This document shows positions 1-8,755 of a stretch of 59,295 nucleotides of DNA, piece by piece. Under the pieces are notes generated by a model. That model was not told the DNA's origin. It ran no database searches and saw nothing but the letters and a program-made list of their open reading frames with translations. The DNA is from Paracoccaceae bacterium (lineage in GTDB: Bacteria > Pseudomonadota > Alphaproteobacteria > Rhodobacterales > Rhodobacteraceae): NCBI GenBank assembly GCA_020630695.1, contig JAHDIS010000020.1:1-59295 (forward strand). The letters are read 5' to 3'. The stretch's first letter is position 1. Every line of letters starts with the position of its first letter. Made by a program: the position numbers and the translations under genes.

Positions 1-39
1 GACCCCCCGGGATATTTCAGGCACAAAGAAGCCCCGGCC

Positions 40-1605
40 TTAGCGGAACCATGTGTCCCAGCCTTCGAGATAGTATTCGAGCAGGGCATGGGTCTGGATG
101 GTATTGATCTCAGCCTCAACGCGGCTGGTATCCCCATCGAAGACCTGCGCCATTTGCCAGACATCCGGTGTCAGGAAACGCAAGCCATCGGGCAGAGCCA
201 ACTGACGCTCTGCGAGTGGGGAAAAACTGGCCATGGAAAAGCCCCAGTCGCCAAAGCTGGGCAAATAGACGTGGTATGGCAGAACCGACAGGCCAGCGCC
301 CGGCGAGACCGGGTTGCGAGTTGCCTCCAGCGTGTTCACGATTGACCAATAGGCCTGACGGGCAAAAAGTGGCGAGCCCGACTGCGTGACCAGCAATCCT
401 GTGGATGACAGCCGTTCGACCAGAAAATGGTAAAAGCTGCGGCTGTAGAGTTTGGACAGAGCGAGATTTTTGGGATCCGGCAGATCCAGAATGATCACGT
501 CATAGCTGTCTTGCGCTGTTTCGATGTATCGCCATGCGTCCATATTCGTGATCGAGACACGCGGATCGGAGAGCGCGCGATCATTCAAGAGCGACAGTTC
601 TGGATGGTCGCGGAAAAGCGCGGTTACACGCGGGTCAAGGTCGACCAGCGTGACCGTTTCGACGTCGCTGTACCGAAGAACTTCGCGCGCGGCCATCCCA
701 TCGCCGCCACCGAGGATGAGGATATTGTTGCGACGCGGCGCGCGGGCCATGGCCGGATGCACCAGCGCTTCGTGATAGCGATGCTCATCGCGGCTGTCGA
801 ATTGAATGGAGTGGTCCAGAAACAGGCGCACCCGCCCCTGAAAGCGCGTGACGGTGATTTGTTGATAGGGCGTTGCTTCGGAGAAGATCACATCGTCTTC
901 GAACAGCTGGACCTCAGCGATGGAGACCAGTCGTTCCGATTGAACCAGAGCGAGCGCGGATACGGCAAGCGCTGCGCCCCATAGCCCCCATTGCATTCGA
1001 GAGGCCTGTTCCCGGAACAACCAAAGCGACAGCCCTGCAACCGCGAGGTTCAGGCAGCCAAAGAACAGACTGGCGGACATCAGACCAAGGTGAGGGATCA
1101 CCAGCAGAGGAAAGGCAAGTGACGCCACCAAAGCGCCGACGTAGTCCACGCTGAGAACATTTTCGAAACGGAATTCCGGCGCTCCGATTTCCTTGAGCAC
1201 CCGCGCGATCAGCGGGATTTCCATTCCCGACAACACTCCGACAGCAATCAGCATGCCATAGAGCGCCAGGGCCACGTCACCTGTCCATGCGTAGGTAAAA
1301 AACAGAACCGGTGCCATGAAACCGCCCAGCACACCCAGTGCCAGTTGGGCCCATATGAAACCCGGCATGGCCCGCTGGACGAAACGCGATGCCCATGCGC
1401 CCAGCCCCATGGCAGACAGGAATACCCCGATCACAAGACTGAACTGTCGCACGCTATCGCCCAGCAGATAGCTGGAGACCGTGGCCGCGATCAGTTCGTA
1501 GATCAGGCCTGCAACCGCAATGATAAACGTTGCGGCCAGCAACCAGATCTCGCGCATACGGGCGTGCCCGGCGCCGTTTTGCTGCGCCGTGTCCGTTTCC
1601 GTCAC
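40..1605 (-). CDS. membrane-embedded polyamine aminopropyltransferase (spermidine-synthase-like)
   Basis: The protein (521 aa) has about seven hydrophobic helices in its first 220 residues. They are followed by a class I SAM-type methyltransferase fold with ILILGGGDG near residue 295, the acidic end of beta-2 (TLVDLDPRV), and LDLPDP near residue 373, the catalytic loop of spermidine synthases. The family moves aminopropyl groups from decarboxylated SAM to an amine; the substrate here is unknown. I chose a GTG start because it overlaps the stop of the DUF350 gene as GTGA. A longer frame exists but would run back through that gene. It is the last gene of a five-gene overlapping operon. Membrane localisation suggests the product acts at the inner membrane, which is inference. 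Confidence 0.85.
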   Translation of the reverse strand: MTETDTAQQNGAGHARMREIWLLAATFIIAVAGLIYELIAATVSSYLLGDSVRQFSLVIGVFLSAMGLGAWASRFVQRAMPGFIWAQLALGVLGGFMAPVLFFTYAWTGDVALALYGMLIAVGVLSGMEIPLIARVLKEIGAPEFRFENVLSVDYVGALVASLAFPLLVIPHLGLMSASLFFGCLNLAVAGLSLWLFREQASRMQWGLWGAALAVSALALVQSERLVSIAEVQLFEDDVIFSEATPYQQITVTRFQGRVRLFLDHSIQFDSRDEHRYHEALVHPAMARAPRRNNILILGGGDGMAAREVLRYSDVETVTLVDLDPRVTALFRDHPELSLLNDRALSDPRVSITNMDAWRYIETAQDSYDVIILDLPDPKNLALSKLYSRSFYHFLVERLSSTGLLVTQSGSPLFARQAYWSIVNTLEATRNPVSPGAGLSVLPYHVYLPSFGDWGFSMASFSPLAERQLALPDGLRFLTPDVWQMAQVFDGDTSRVEAEINTIQTHALLEYYLEGWDTWFR

Positions 1606-1826
1606 GATGTGATCACGGCTCCGATGATCAGGGCAAGCGAGATAAAGACCGATCCGATCAGCACTGCGAGAGCAACGTTCTGATCTTCTTCGATCTCCTT
1701 GACGACCGAAAAATGTGCCATGCGGTTGATGAGCCACCAGCACAGTCCCATGAGTACAACGCCCAAGAGCGTGTAAAACACGGTGCTGACGATTTCGGCG
1801 AATTGAATGGTGATATAGGCGTCCAT
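1602..1826 (-). CDS. DUF350 family membrane protein
   Basis: A 74-residue protein with two hydrophobic helices (residues about 12-32 and 51-73) joined by a short charged linker (HFSVVKEIEEDQN). The linker pattern and size match half of the DUF350 repeat, so I assign that family. A G-rich Shine-Dalgarno (AAAGGGGG) lies 4 bases before the ATG. The stop overlaps the GTG start of the aminopropyltransferase by four bases, so the two are probably translationally coupled. DUF350 proteins are repeatedly found beside DUF4178 proteins and polyamine-type transferases; their biochemical function is not known to me. Confidence 0.8.
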   Translation of the reverse strand: MDAYITIQFAEIVSTVFYTLLGVVLMGLCWWLINRMAHFSVVKEIEEDQNVALAVLIGSVFISLALIIGAVITS

Positions 1827-1844
1827 GTTGCCCCCTTTTTGGCG

Positions 1845-2006
1845 TTACTTGATGCGGCCTCCGCCGACGAATGTGCCGCCCGATCCGGCGCGCACGGAAC
1901 GATCCAGATCAAAGCTCTCTCCACCGGCACCGTGATAGCCGACATAGGCTGTCGCTGCGATGGCCGTTGTGGCGAAGACGATGAAAACGATGCGAACGAA
2001 GCTCAT
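1845..2006 (-). CDS. 53-residue single-pass membrane protein of the DUF4178 operon
   Basis: A short frame between the larger DUF4178 gene and the DUF350 gene. It encodes one N-terminal hydrophobic helix (VRIVFIVFATTAIAATAYVG) and a glycine/serine-rich tail (AGSGGTFVGGGRIK). Two ATG codons compete: 2015 would overlap the preceding stop by eight bases, while 2006 lies eleven bases from a GGAG. I report the shorter form because GGAG sits only two bases from the upstream ATG. No family is recognised. Its tight packing in the operon (19 bases before DUF350) is the main argument that it is expressed. Confidence 0.6.
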   Translation of the reverse strand: MSFVRIVFIVFATTAIAATAYVGYHGAGGESFDLDRSVRAGSGGTFVGGGRIK

Positions 2007-2007
2007 G

Positions 2008-3303
2008 TCAATCATCGCTCCAGTCGCTGTGCGCCCAGCGGCGCCGGTTGTGAATGAAACGGCCCGCACCGAACAAAGCGGCAAACAAGGCAAATCCAAT
2101 CGCCAGCAAATAGAGATACCAGCCGGATGCCATGCCCGTTCGTGCACTGACCTCGACACGCGACGCATCGCGCCCGCCTGATCCCCATGTCCCCTGCTCC
2201 ACTGCGCTGAGCGTCAGGGTGTAAGTGCCGGGAACAGTGGGCAGAAAGTACAGTGATGCGCTGCGATTGCCTTCGGTCCAACTGCCATCCGCATCAGTCC
2301 CGAAGTAATACTCCATGGTTCGCCCCGCCTCGAACAGCAATTCGTCATTGGGATCATAGAGTTCCAGATCCACATAGGCCCAACTGTTCGACACATTGGA
2401 AGACAGGTAGATCCCAGCCAGCCTGCGCTTTGGATCGGTGATCTCAATAGACACGTCGCGTGGCAGTTGGCTAAAGCCAACCGTTACTGGGTCAAGGACC
2501 GTCCGGCCGGGCCAAAACGACAACAGCACAGCCAGCACCAATGCAACCGCCGCAAACGTCAGACTGGCACGCGTCAGAAACCGGGTTTCGCTCCAGCCTT
2601 TGTAGGGCTGCACAGCATGAACGCCGCGGGGGCTGAGCGCCTCCGGATCGAGCCCGAAAGCCGCCAGCGTCTCAGGCCCATCAAGATAGGTAATCCTGTG
2701 AATTTCCCGTTCCTGTCCGGTCTGCGCAAAATCCAGCATGGCGCCATCGGAAATGGCCGAAACCGAGGTGGTTTGCTCACCGTTGCTCGGAGACCATGTG
2801 AATTCGCCTTCCGCAAAGATCACAGAGCTGGTCGAGGTCTGGAGGTATTTGAACGACTCGCCGTTCATAGAGACCTTTGGCGGCGTTTCGGCCGTTTCCA
2901 CCCAGCGGGTTCCGATCCAAAGATTGCTGCGCACGCCGCGCACACGGCGCGCAAAGGTCAGGTGCCCGTCTTCCAGCGTCAGCCAAGCATAACCATGGGT
3001 CGCCGAATAAAGTTGGTGATCCACCCATTCCCAGCTTTTGCCGGCCCAGGTTTCGCGATGTGCCAGAATTCCGACGACCGTCCACTGCACATCGTGCAGC
3101 GTTCCGTGGCTGCCCAGGGCAAAGGGCGTGTCGGGACGTTCGACATTGGAAAACTTGCGAAGCGCCTTGTAACCATCAAGCGCGTCAAGTTCGGTGCCGC
3201 AATAGGGGCAGATGTGCGTGGTCACACGGCCACCGCCCAGAATATCCAGTCCCGCGCCGCAGGCGGTGCAATCAATCGCGCCTAATGTGGGTGCGCGGCT
3301 CAT
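2008..3303 (-). CDS. DUF4178 protein with zinc ribbon and two membrane helices
   Basis: A 431-residue protein. Two CxxC pairs (CTACG near residue 13, CPYCG near 32) form a likely N-terminal zinc ribbon. A beta-rich DUF4178 domain follows (about residues 55-190, with GKSWEWVDHQLY), then a membrane helix (about 245-265), a beta-rich segment (about 270-385) and a C-terminal helix (about 393-415) ending in an Arg-rich tail. The two helices would place the second beta domain outside the cytoplasm; that topology is inferred. The start overlaps the stop of the smaller DUF4178 gene as ATGA. Function unknown. Confidence 0.8.
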   Translation of the reverse strand: MSRAPTLGAIDCTACGAGLDILGGGRVTTHICPYCGTELDALDGYKALRKFSNVERPDTPFALGSHGTLHDVQWTVVGILAHRETWAGKSWEWVDHQLYSATHGYAWLTLEDGHLTFARRVRGVRSNLWIGTRWVETAETPPKVSMNGESFKYLQTSTSSVIFAEGEFTWSPSNGEQTTSVSAISDGAMLDFAQTGQEREIHRITYLDGPETLAAFGLDPEALSPRGVHAVQPYKGWSETRFLTRASLTFAAVALVLAVLLSFWPGRTVLDPVTVGFSQLPRDVSIEITDPKRRLAGIYLSSNVSNSWAYVDLELYDPNDELLFEAGRTMEYYFGTDADGSWTEGNRSASLYFLPTVPGTYTLTLSAVEQGTWGSGGRDASRVEVSARTGMASGWYLYLLAIGFALFAALFGAGRFIHNRRRWAHSDWSDD

Positions 3304-3914
3304 GTATCGACCCTCACCACCACATCGAAGGGATCAAACCAGTATCCAACATACCAGCTTTGACCGCCCTCCCAGAACTCACCGGACAAAAGCTCACCAC
3401 CCGGCCCGGACGCATTGAGAAACGTGTAGGTTTCGCCGACTTCCAGTTGCTCACCGAATGAGCCACGCAAAGCCACGCATTCGGCTGCATCTGCTTCGGT
3501 CACCTGCCAGTCGTCGTCGCGATAGCGAAAGGGTGTTCCGACCCGGGCGGTGCGTGCGACGCGCGGCCAGAAATCCTTGGTGATCGGATATTGAAGAACA
3601 ACGTCTCCCTCATCGACGGAAACCCAGCAGCCGCGCTGGTCTTCGTCGAAGCCCCAGTATTCATCCCACCAGCCGCGACCGTAGGAAAACCGTGCGTGAC
3701 CGGTGATCTGAATCAGCGCCTTTCCCAGACGCACGGCGTCACCGACACCGAAAAGCGCCGGACCATCATGCATCTGTCCGGCATTGCCCGCATCATGCAA
3801 CTGTGCCCCGTCCACATAGAGCGTGGTTCCGCAAGACGGACAGGTCAGCATGGTGATGTGCCTGATCTGATCTGGCACGCGGTCACCGCAATTGGGGCAG
3901 TTGTGATCGCTCAT
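3300..3914 (-). CDS. soluble DUF4178 protein with zinc ribbon
   Basis: A 204-residue protein with paired CxxC motifs (CPNCGD at residue 5 and CPSCGT near 27), then one DUF4178 domain with the diagnostic aromatic run GRGWWDEYWGFDED. It lacks the membrane helices of the downstream paralogue, so it is probably cytoplasmic or membrane-associated through its partner. It is the first gene of the operon reading toward position 40; 90 bases separate it from the secreted protein upstream. I see no strong ribosome binding site before the ATG. The two DUF4178 proteins may form a heteromer, which is inference. Confidence 0.8.
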   Translation of the reverse strand: MSDHNCPNCGDRVPDQIRHITMLTCPSCGTTLYVDGAQLHDAGNAGQMHDGPALFGVGDAVRLGKALIQITGHARFSYGRGWWDEYWGFDEDQRGCWVSVDEGDVVLQYPITKDFWPRVARTARVGTPFRYRDDDWQVTEADAAECVALRGSFGEQLEVGETYTFLNASGPGGELLSGEFWEGGQSWYVGYWFDPFDVVVRVDT

Positions 3915-4004
3915 AGTGATGAAATCGCAAGTTGCGCGTCGAAGTTCAACGGCGAAATGATTGGTACATACGACAAGTCAGGTAATCCTGCCTCGCGAAA
4001 CGTG

Positions 4005-4589
4005 TTAGGGCGCTTCGATGGAAATCGACAGGTAATAATAACGATCGTCCCCTCCGTCGTAGATCGAGCGGGTCAGGTAGGACAACCCAAGCTCGGGCAA
4101 CCACATCAATTCATCAATGTCGCCATTCCCGTACCGGACGTCAATTGGGATGGCAGCGTACTCGCACGCGCCGAAACTGACCCCCGTTTCCTGCCCGAAA
4201 CTGTAGAGTTCTGTCTCACTGCTCGGCTGACCATTTTCGGTCAGGACATACTCGGCCGAGTAGGTCGAGCCAGCTTTGGGCAACGGCAGTTCACCGGGTG
4301 GCATCGCATAGGCATAGGTGGACCGCGTGGCCAAGTCGAGCGCGCCGCTTTCATCTATGTCTACGACTTCCAAAAGATACAGGCCGCGCGCCAACAGGAC
4401 CCGCGTGACCGGGTCATCCCCGATGAAATAGATGGATTGAAGACTGCTCTCTCCGAAGGTCGTAAAGACCTCTGCATCACCACCACTGACCTCGAACCGG
4501 ATACCGGTTGAAAGATCATTCGCGGTTGGACAGGCCGCAATTGCGGCAGAAGGTGCGGCCAACAAAGCCAGTCCGATCAACGGGCGCAT
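4005..4589 (-). CDS. secreted protein of unknown function
   Basis: A 194-residue protein. The first 18 residues (MRPLIGLALLAAPSAAIA) look like a Sec signal peptide with an AxA-type cleavage site, followed by a mature, beta-rich, acidic sequence. Two cysteines (near residue 20 and in FGACEYA) could form a disulphide. AAGGGA lies seven bases before the ATG. It is on the same strand as the DUF4178 operon but 90 bases away, so co-transcription is possible and not shown. I recognise no domain. Confidence 0.7.
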   Translation of the reverse strand: MRPLIGLALLAAPSAAIAACPTANDLSTGIRFEVSGGDAEVFTTFGESSLQSIYFIGDDPVTRVLLARGLYLLEVVDIDESGALDLATRSTYAYAMPPGELPLPKAGSTYSAEYVLTENGQPSSETELYSFGQETGVSFGACEYAAIPIDVRYGNGDIDELMWLPELGLSYLTRSIYDGGDDRYYYLSISIEAP

Positions 4590-4699
4590 GACGGAAATCC
4601 CTTTGGAAAATACCTAACCCAGTGAAAGCTGTTCTGCACGACGGGTCAAGAATTTTGAAACCAAAAGGCTTGATGTTTTGGATTAAGTAAATACCGTAA

Positions 4700-4731
4700 T
4701 TTAATGTTTTTATTTAACTTTAATGTTTTTA
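4700..4731. repeat. two 13-bp direct repeats at the trmO 3' end
   Basis: TTTAATGTTTTTA occurs at 4700-4712 and again at 4719-4731, so it repeats every 19 bases. The first copy covers the trmO stop codon and the second encodes the lysine-rich C-terminus. The local sequence is very AT-rich compared with the surroundings. It is probably a by-product of an AAA/AAT-rich tail and a weak terminator-like tract. Confidence 0.5.
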
Positions 4732-5195
4732 CTTTTGGCCAATGGTGCGTAATCACATCGGCAAGGTTTGATGTCCAGCAAAGGCGTTTGGTCCAAACAG
4801 TCCAAACCACGAACCGTAACACGGCAGCCTTCAGCCCGGATCAATCGAACAACAGAGGTGCCAATCGGGTTCGGCCTGAGCGGAGAGCGCAGTGAAAAGG
4901 TGCCTCTGAAAACCCCGTCCTGTCCGGGGTTCTGTGTTAACAGATCCCGACGTGCCCGGTGCAGCCAATAGAGCACCTCAATCCGGTCAAACCCATCCAG
5001 CCCAAGCAAAGCGGGCGCGTAGTCTGGCTTTAGAACCAGCGTGCACTCCGGCCCCTCTTCACTGCCCTGTCGTGGGCAATCGGCGCGCTCCGGAAAGGGC
5101 GTTTCGATGTGTCCTATGAACCGGAGCGCAGCGTCATCATCAGGCGCAATGGCCAGCCTTTGTTCGCCCGGTCTCAGCGCATCTTCCTGCGACAT
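4710..5195 (-). CDS. trmO: tRNA (N6-threonylcarbamoyladenosine37-N6)-methyltransferase TrmO
   Basis: 161 residues, the size of the single-domain TrmO/UPF0066 (TsaA-like) beta-barrel. Family hallmarks are visible: FIGHIETPF at the start of the domain, GLDGFDRIEVLYWLHR, and SLRSPLRPNPIGTSVVRL, the conserved RP-NPIG segment around the SAM site. The family methylates t6A at position 37 of threonine tRNAs using SAM. AAAGGA lies five bases before the ATG. The C-terminus (KSKNIKVK) is encoded by an AT-rich repeat. It stands alone between the secreted protein and the beta-galactosidase gene. Confidence 0.88.
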   Translation of the reverse strand: MSQEDALRPGEQRLAIAPDDDAALRFIGHIETPFPERADCPRQGSEEGPECTLVLKPDYAPALLGLDGFDRIEVLYWLHRARRDLLTQNPGQDGVFRGTFSLRSPLRPNPIGTSVVRLIRAEGCRVTVRGLDCLDQTPLLDIKPCRCDYAPLAKSKNIKVK

Positions 5196-5268
5196 CTGTT
5201 TCCTTTCGCAACCTGCCTTAGGCTATGCTGGTTTCGAACACAGGGAAAGCATTGCGCAGCTCAGATGC

Positions 5269-7215
5269 TCAACCCAGCGTTTCGCGCAACACGCCAGCCG
5301 CCGGAACTGTGCCCGCCTCGCAGTCAATAGACTGGCCCGAATAGTTGAACCAAAACCGCTCGGCCCCTGTGTCGCGCCGCCTCAGTCCCACTGGCATCAC
5401 CGTGACTTCCAGACCGGCCTGCGCGCACAGGTCTGCCACGAGGCGGTCCAACCCGGCTTCGTCCAGCCATGCGCCATTATAAGTGACCGACCCTGCGCGC
5501 ACCGCAACGGTTGTCCCATCTTGCAAAGACAGCACCGGTTGCGCGGTGCCTTCCAGCGTTTCCAGCCAATTCTGCACGGATCCGCCCCCTTCCAGTGGGC
5601 GCGGCAGATCCGGTCGCAATGTTTCAAGTCGCGCCACCAGTGTGTCCAACCCATTCCATCCGGGCGGCAGCGGCGTCGGGATCGAGAAATGCGCATCGCG
5701 TGCCGCGCTGCGCGGCCCGATCAGGATCTGTGCCCCACTGTTGTTCAAGGCCTCTTTCAGCGGGTCGGGCATGTGCATCATGCCCGGTACAAGGATCAAA
5801 TCATATTCCTCAAGACCCGTGGCATCTGGCGGCAGAATATCCACGGATAGGCCAGCCCGCCGCAACGCACGATAATGATCGAAAACAAGACCAAAATAGC
5901 TCAGACCCTGCCCTTGCGGCTGTACATTCCACGACCATTCAGCCGCATAATCAAAGATCAAACCGACATTTGATTGCACTATTTCAACATTTTTGGTATT
6001 TTTCAGCTCCATGGCGACGTGCGCTGCTTCATCGGCACCCGGTGCGTTTTCACTATCCGGCCGCAACAAGCCTGCGTGCAACTGTTCCTGCGCAAACGGC
6101 GCCTGGCGCCAGCGGAAATACAGGACCGCCTCAGCGCCATGGGCAAAGGCTTCCCATGTCCAAAGCCGCACCATGCCGGGCAAGGGCGCTGGATTGTAGG
6201 GTGCCCAGTTCACCGGACCGGGCTGTTGTTCCATGACCCAAAGACGTGGCTTTGCACCGTTTGATCCGGCGCGGCCAACCGCGCGATAGAGATCATGGTG
6301 GAACGCCTGAAAATCCGGATCGCCCTGCCGCGCGTAGGCCCGCTGTGCCTGTTCACTCGCCCCGACCCGATCTTCCAGAAAGCCCAGCGGATAGCTGTCC
6401 CAGCTCGAGATTTCGAGATCAGCGCCAACCGCAAAGTGATCAAAGTCCGTCACGCGGCCCATGTAGTTGTGGGCAATTGGGGCCGTGGTGTATTCCCGGA
6501 TGATTTCGACCTGCGCCCGGTTGAACCGGACCACCTGCTCGGAGCTGAACCGCCGAAAGGCCAGCACATGCGCGGGGTTTGGCTCGGTCACTGTCAGGTT
6601 TGGCAAATCGATATCGTCAAAATCCCGATATTCCATCGACCAGAACACATTGCCCCAAGCGGTGTTCAGAGCCTCGATGTCACCCGCGTTTCCCTCTTGC
6701 GCCGGAAACTGCACACGCAGCCAATCTCGAAACGCATCGCGTGCGGCTTGCGAATAGGAAATGACGGTGTCGTGGCAACCGTATTCATTGTCCGTCTGCC
6801 AAGCAGCAACACAAGGGTTTTGGCCGTAGCGTTCGGCCAGCATGCGCACGATGCGGCGCGATTCCTGCAGATAGCCGCTGTGAGAAAAACAGTAGTGGCG
6901 GCGCGATCCAAATCCGCGCGTTTGCCCCTGTGCATCCACTGCCAGCATGTCCGGGTGCTTATCCACGACCCAGCGCGGCGGCGTTGCGGTTGGAGTGCCC
7001 AGCACGACTTTAAGGCCCGCCTGCCCCAGAATGTCGATCGCGCGATCCAGCCAGTCCCAATCAAAGGCACCGGGCTCTGGTTCGATCCGGGACCAGGCAA
7101 ATTCACCGATACGCACCCATGTCAGGCCAAGCTGCGCCATGCGCTGCGCATCGCTGGACCAGATCGTTTCATCCCAATGCTCGGGGTAGTAGCAGCAGCC
7201 CAGAGTCCGTTCCAT
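5269..7215 (-). CDS. GH42 family beta-galactosidase
   Basis: A 648-residue glycoside hydrolase of family 42. The N-terminal TIM barrel starts with LGCCYYPEHWDE and WVRIGEFAWSRIEP. The acid/base glutamate is in QTDNEYGCHD (near residue 145) and the nucleophile in VMEQQPGPVNW (near 329). The trimerisation/Rossmann-like part includes LIFDYAAEWSW and ILVPGMMHMPD, and a small C-terminal beta domain follows. The family releases terminal beta-galactose. There is no signal peptide, so it acts on imported oligosaccharides. It is the last gene of the galactoside operon, 89 bases after the lactonase gene. Confidence 0.9.
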   Translation of the reverse strand: MERTLGCCYYPEHWDETIWSSDAQRMAQLGLTWVRIGEFAWSRIEPEPGAFDWDWLDRAIDILGQAGLKVVLGTPTATPPRWVVDKHPDMLAVDAQGQTRGFGSRRHYCFSHSGYLQESRRIVRMLAERYGQNPCVAAWQTDNEYGCHDTVISYSQAARDAFRDWLRVQFPAQEGNAGDIEALNTAWGNVFWSMEYRDFDDIDLPNLTVTEPNPAHVLAFRRFSSEQVVRFNRAQVEIIREYTTAPIAHNYMGRVTDFDHFAVGADLEISSWDSYPLGFLEDRVGASEQAQRAYARQGDPDFQAFHHDLYRAVGRAGSNGAKPRLWVMEQQPGPVNWAPYNPAPLPGMVRLWTWEAFAHGAEAVLYFRWRQAPFAQEQLHAGLLRPDSENAPGADEAAHVAMELKNTKNVEIVQSNVGLIFDYAAEWSWNVQPQGQGLSYFGLVFDHYRALRRAGLSVDILPPDATGLEEYDLILVPGMMHMPDPLKEALNNSGAQILIGPRSAARDAHFSIPTPLPPGWNGLDTLVARLETLRPDLPRPLEGGGSVQNWLETLEGTAQPVLSLQDGTTVAVRAGSVTYNGAWLDEAGLDRLVADLCAQAGLEVTVMPVGLRRRDTGAERFWFNYSGQSIDCEAGTVPAAGVLRETLG

Positions 7216-7304
7216 TGTCGCATCCTTTGATCTTGGAATGAGAATAGCCTGACGGCGGCGTTCAGGCCCATTGATTTGTGTGACCGGCTCAGCAGGGTCT
7301 GTGG

Positions 7305-8153
7305 CTACAGAATAACCCGATGTTCGGCCTGCCCGCGAAAGGTGGTTTCATAGCCAAAGGTCTGCCCGGCCTGCTGTTCACAATCAGGCGCGCCAACCGC
7401 TGCACTGGTCGCAAAAAGCGTGCTCAGATGCGTCCCACCAAAACAAGGGCAACTGATCTGGCTGGCGGGAAAGGCGTAGGCCTGCGCAAACTGACCTTCA
7501 GCATTATACCGCGCCACACGCTCGGCACCCCACTGTGCATTCCAGAAGTTGCCATCAGCGTCCACGACGGCCCCGTCCGGATTGAGACCGTCGGCATTCA
7601 GATCCAGCCAGTTCTCCGGATCGCCGGTTGGCCATCCCTCGTTGTCCAATGCCACCCGTTTGATGACGCGCGTTGGCGTATCCGTGAAATAGGCATGGCG
7701 ACCGTCCGGGGAAAAGCAAATCGCGTTCGACACGGTGATCGCGGCATAGAGTTTGCGCAAAGTGCCGCGATAGTAGCGGTAGATTGCGCCTGCGCCGGGT
7801 TCGAGGTTGTAACCCATGGTGCCAATCCAGAACCCACCATAAGGGTCTGCCCGCCCGTCATTGGAGCGGGTCACCGGATCATCGGCCTCAAGCGGCAGCA
7901 AGTGCGTTTCAGCGCCACTTTCCAGATCGAATGTGATCAGGTCCCGCGCTGTCGCGATCAAAAGCCGGTTTTTATCCAACCATCCAGCCGCCGAAACGCA
8001 GCGATCAAAAGTCCATTGGCGTTGGCCAGACGGGGCATTTTCAAACAGGGTTTTCCCTAGAATATCGAACCAGAACAGGCTTTGGCGTTGCGGATGCCAC
8101 AAAGCGCCCTCACCCAGTTGGCAGCGCGTGTCCGAGACAACAAAGGCCGTCAT
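7305..8153 (-). CDS. SMP-30/gluconolactonase family sugar lactonase
   Basis: A 282-residue six-bladed propeller of the SMP-30/gluconolactonase/regucalcin family. Visible motifs are CQLGEGALWHPQ with the metal-binding glutamate, RSNDGRADPYGGFWIGTMG with the metal-ligand Asn/Asp, and DGLNPDGAVVDADGNFWNA. The family hydrolyses aldonolactones. By context the substrate would be galactono-lactone made by the upstream dehydrogenase, yielding galactonate. The start overlaps the end of the aldolase gene by four bases (ATGA). Confidence 0.85.
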   Translation of the reverse strand: MTAFVVSDTRCQLGEGALWHPQRQSLFWFDILGKTLFENAPSGQRQWTFDRCVSAAGWLDKNRLLIATARDLITFDLESGAETHLLPLEADDPVTRSNDGRADPYGGFWIGTMGYNLEPGAGAIYRYYRGTLRKLYAAITVSNAICFSPDGRHAYFTDTPTRVIKRVALDNEGWPTGDPENWLDLNADGLNPDGAVVDADGNFWNAQWGAERVARYNAEGQFAQAYAFPASQISCPCFGGTHLSTLFATSAAVGAPDCEQQAGQTFGYETTFRGQAEHRVIL

Positions 8154-8755
8154 GCGACCGCTGCGTCGTAGGCTGCAACCATATCACGGGCGCGGGCCAG
8201 AACGTCTTCGCGCGACCGGCCCGGTACGTAAAGCCCCGTGCCAATGCCAAACCCTGTCACTCCGGCCTCAAACCATTGGGCGAAATTTTCGGGCCCTACA
8301 CCGCCAACGGCGTAGGTTTTGGTTTCCGAAGGCAACACGGCACGCATGGCCTTGATCCCGCTGGTTCCGACCAATCCGGCCGGAAAGAACTTGAGTCCGT
8401 CTGCGCCATTGCGCAGCGCGGCAAAGGCTTCGGTCGGGGTCATGACGCCGGGGTAACTGGCCATACCCGCCTGCTTGGTCGCAACGATCACGCGCGGGTT
8501 CATATCCGGGCTGACCACCATCTGAGCCCCAATTTGCCCCAGCCGCAGAACGTCGTCCGGCGAAAGCACCGTTCCGGCCCCAATCATCCCGGCCCCATTG
8601 GCCACGGCCAGCATCGCCGCAATGGAATCGAAGGGATCCGGTGAGTTCAGCGGCACTTCGATCTTGTCAAAGCCAGCCTCCAGCAACCCTTCGACCATGG
8701 CGGGAGCTTCTTGTGGGGTGATGCCGCGCAGGATCGCGATGATCTCGCGGCTCAT
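8150..8755 (-). CDS. dgoA: 2-dehydro-3-deoxy-6-phosphogalactonate aldolase
   Basis: A 201-residue KDPG/KDPGal aldolase of the small class I TIM-barrel type. It shows the catalytic glutamate in KIEVPLNSPDP, GAGTVLSPDDV, and the Schiff-base lysine in DGLKFFPAG. The NSPDP variant after IEVPL is typical of the galactonate branch; that, and the kinase next to it, favour DgoA over Eda. It cleaves KDPGal to pyruvate and glyceraldehyde 3-phosphate. The gene overlaps its neighbours by four bases on both sides, so the kinase, aldolase and lactonase are translationally coupled. Confidence 0.9.
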   Translation of the reverse strand: MSREIIAILRGITPQEAPAMVEGLLEAGFDKIEVPLNSPDPFDSIAAMLAVANGAGMIGAGTVLSPDDVLRLGQIGAQMVVSPDMNPRVIVATKQAGMASYPGVMTPTEAFAALRNGADGLKFFPAGLVGTSGIKAMRAVLPSETKTYAVGGVGPENFAQWFEAGVTGFGIGTGLYVPGRSREDVLARARDMVAAYDAAVA

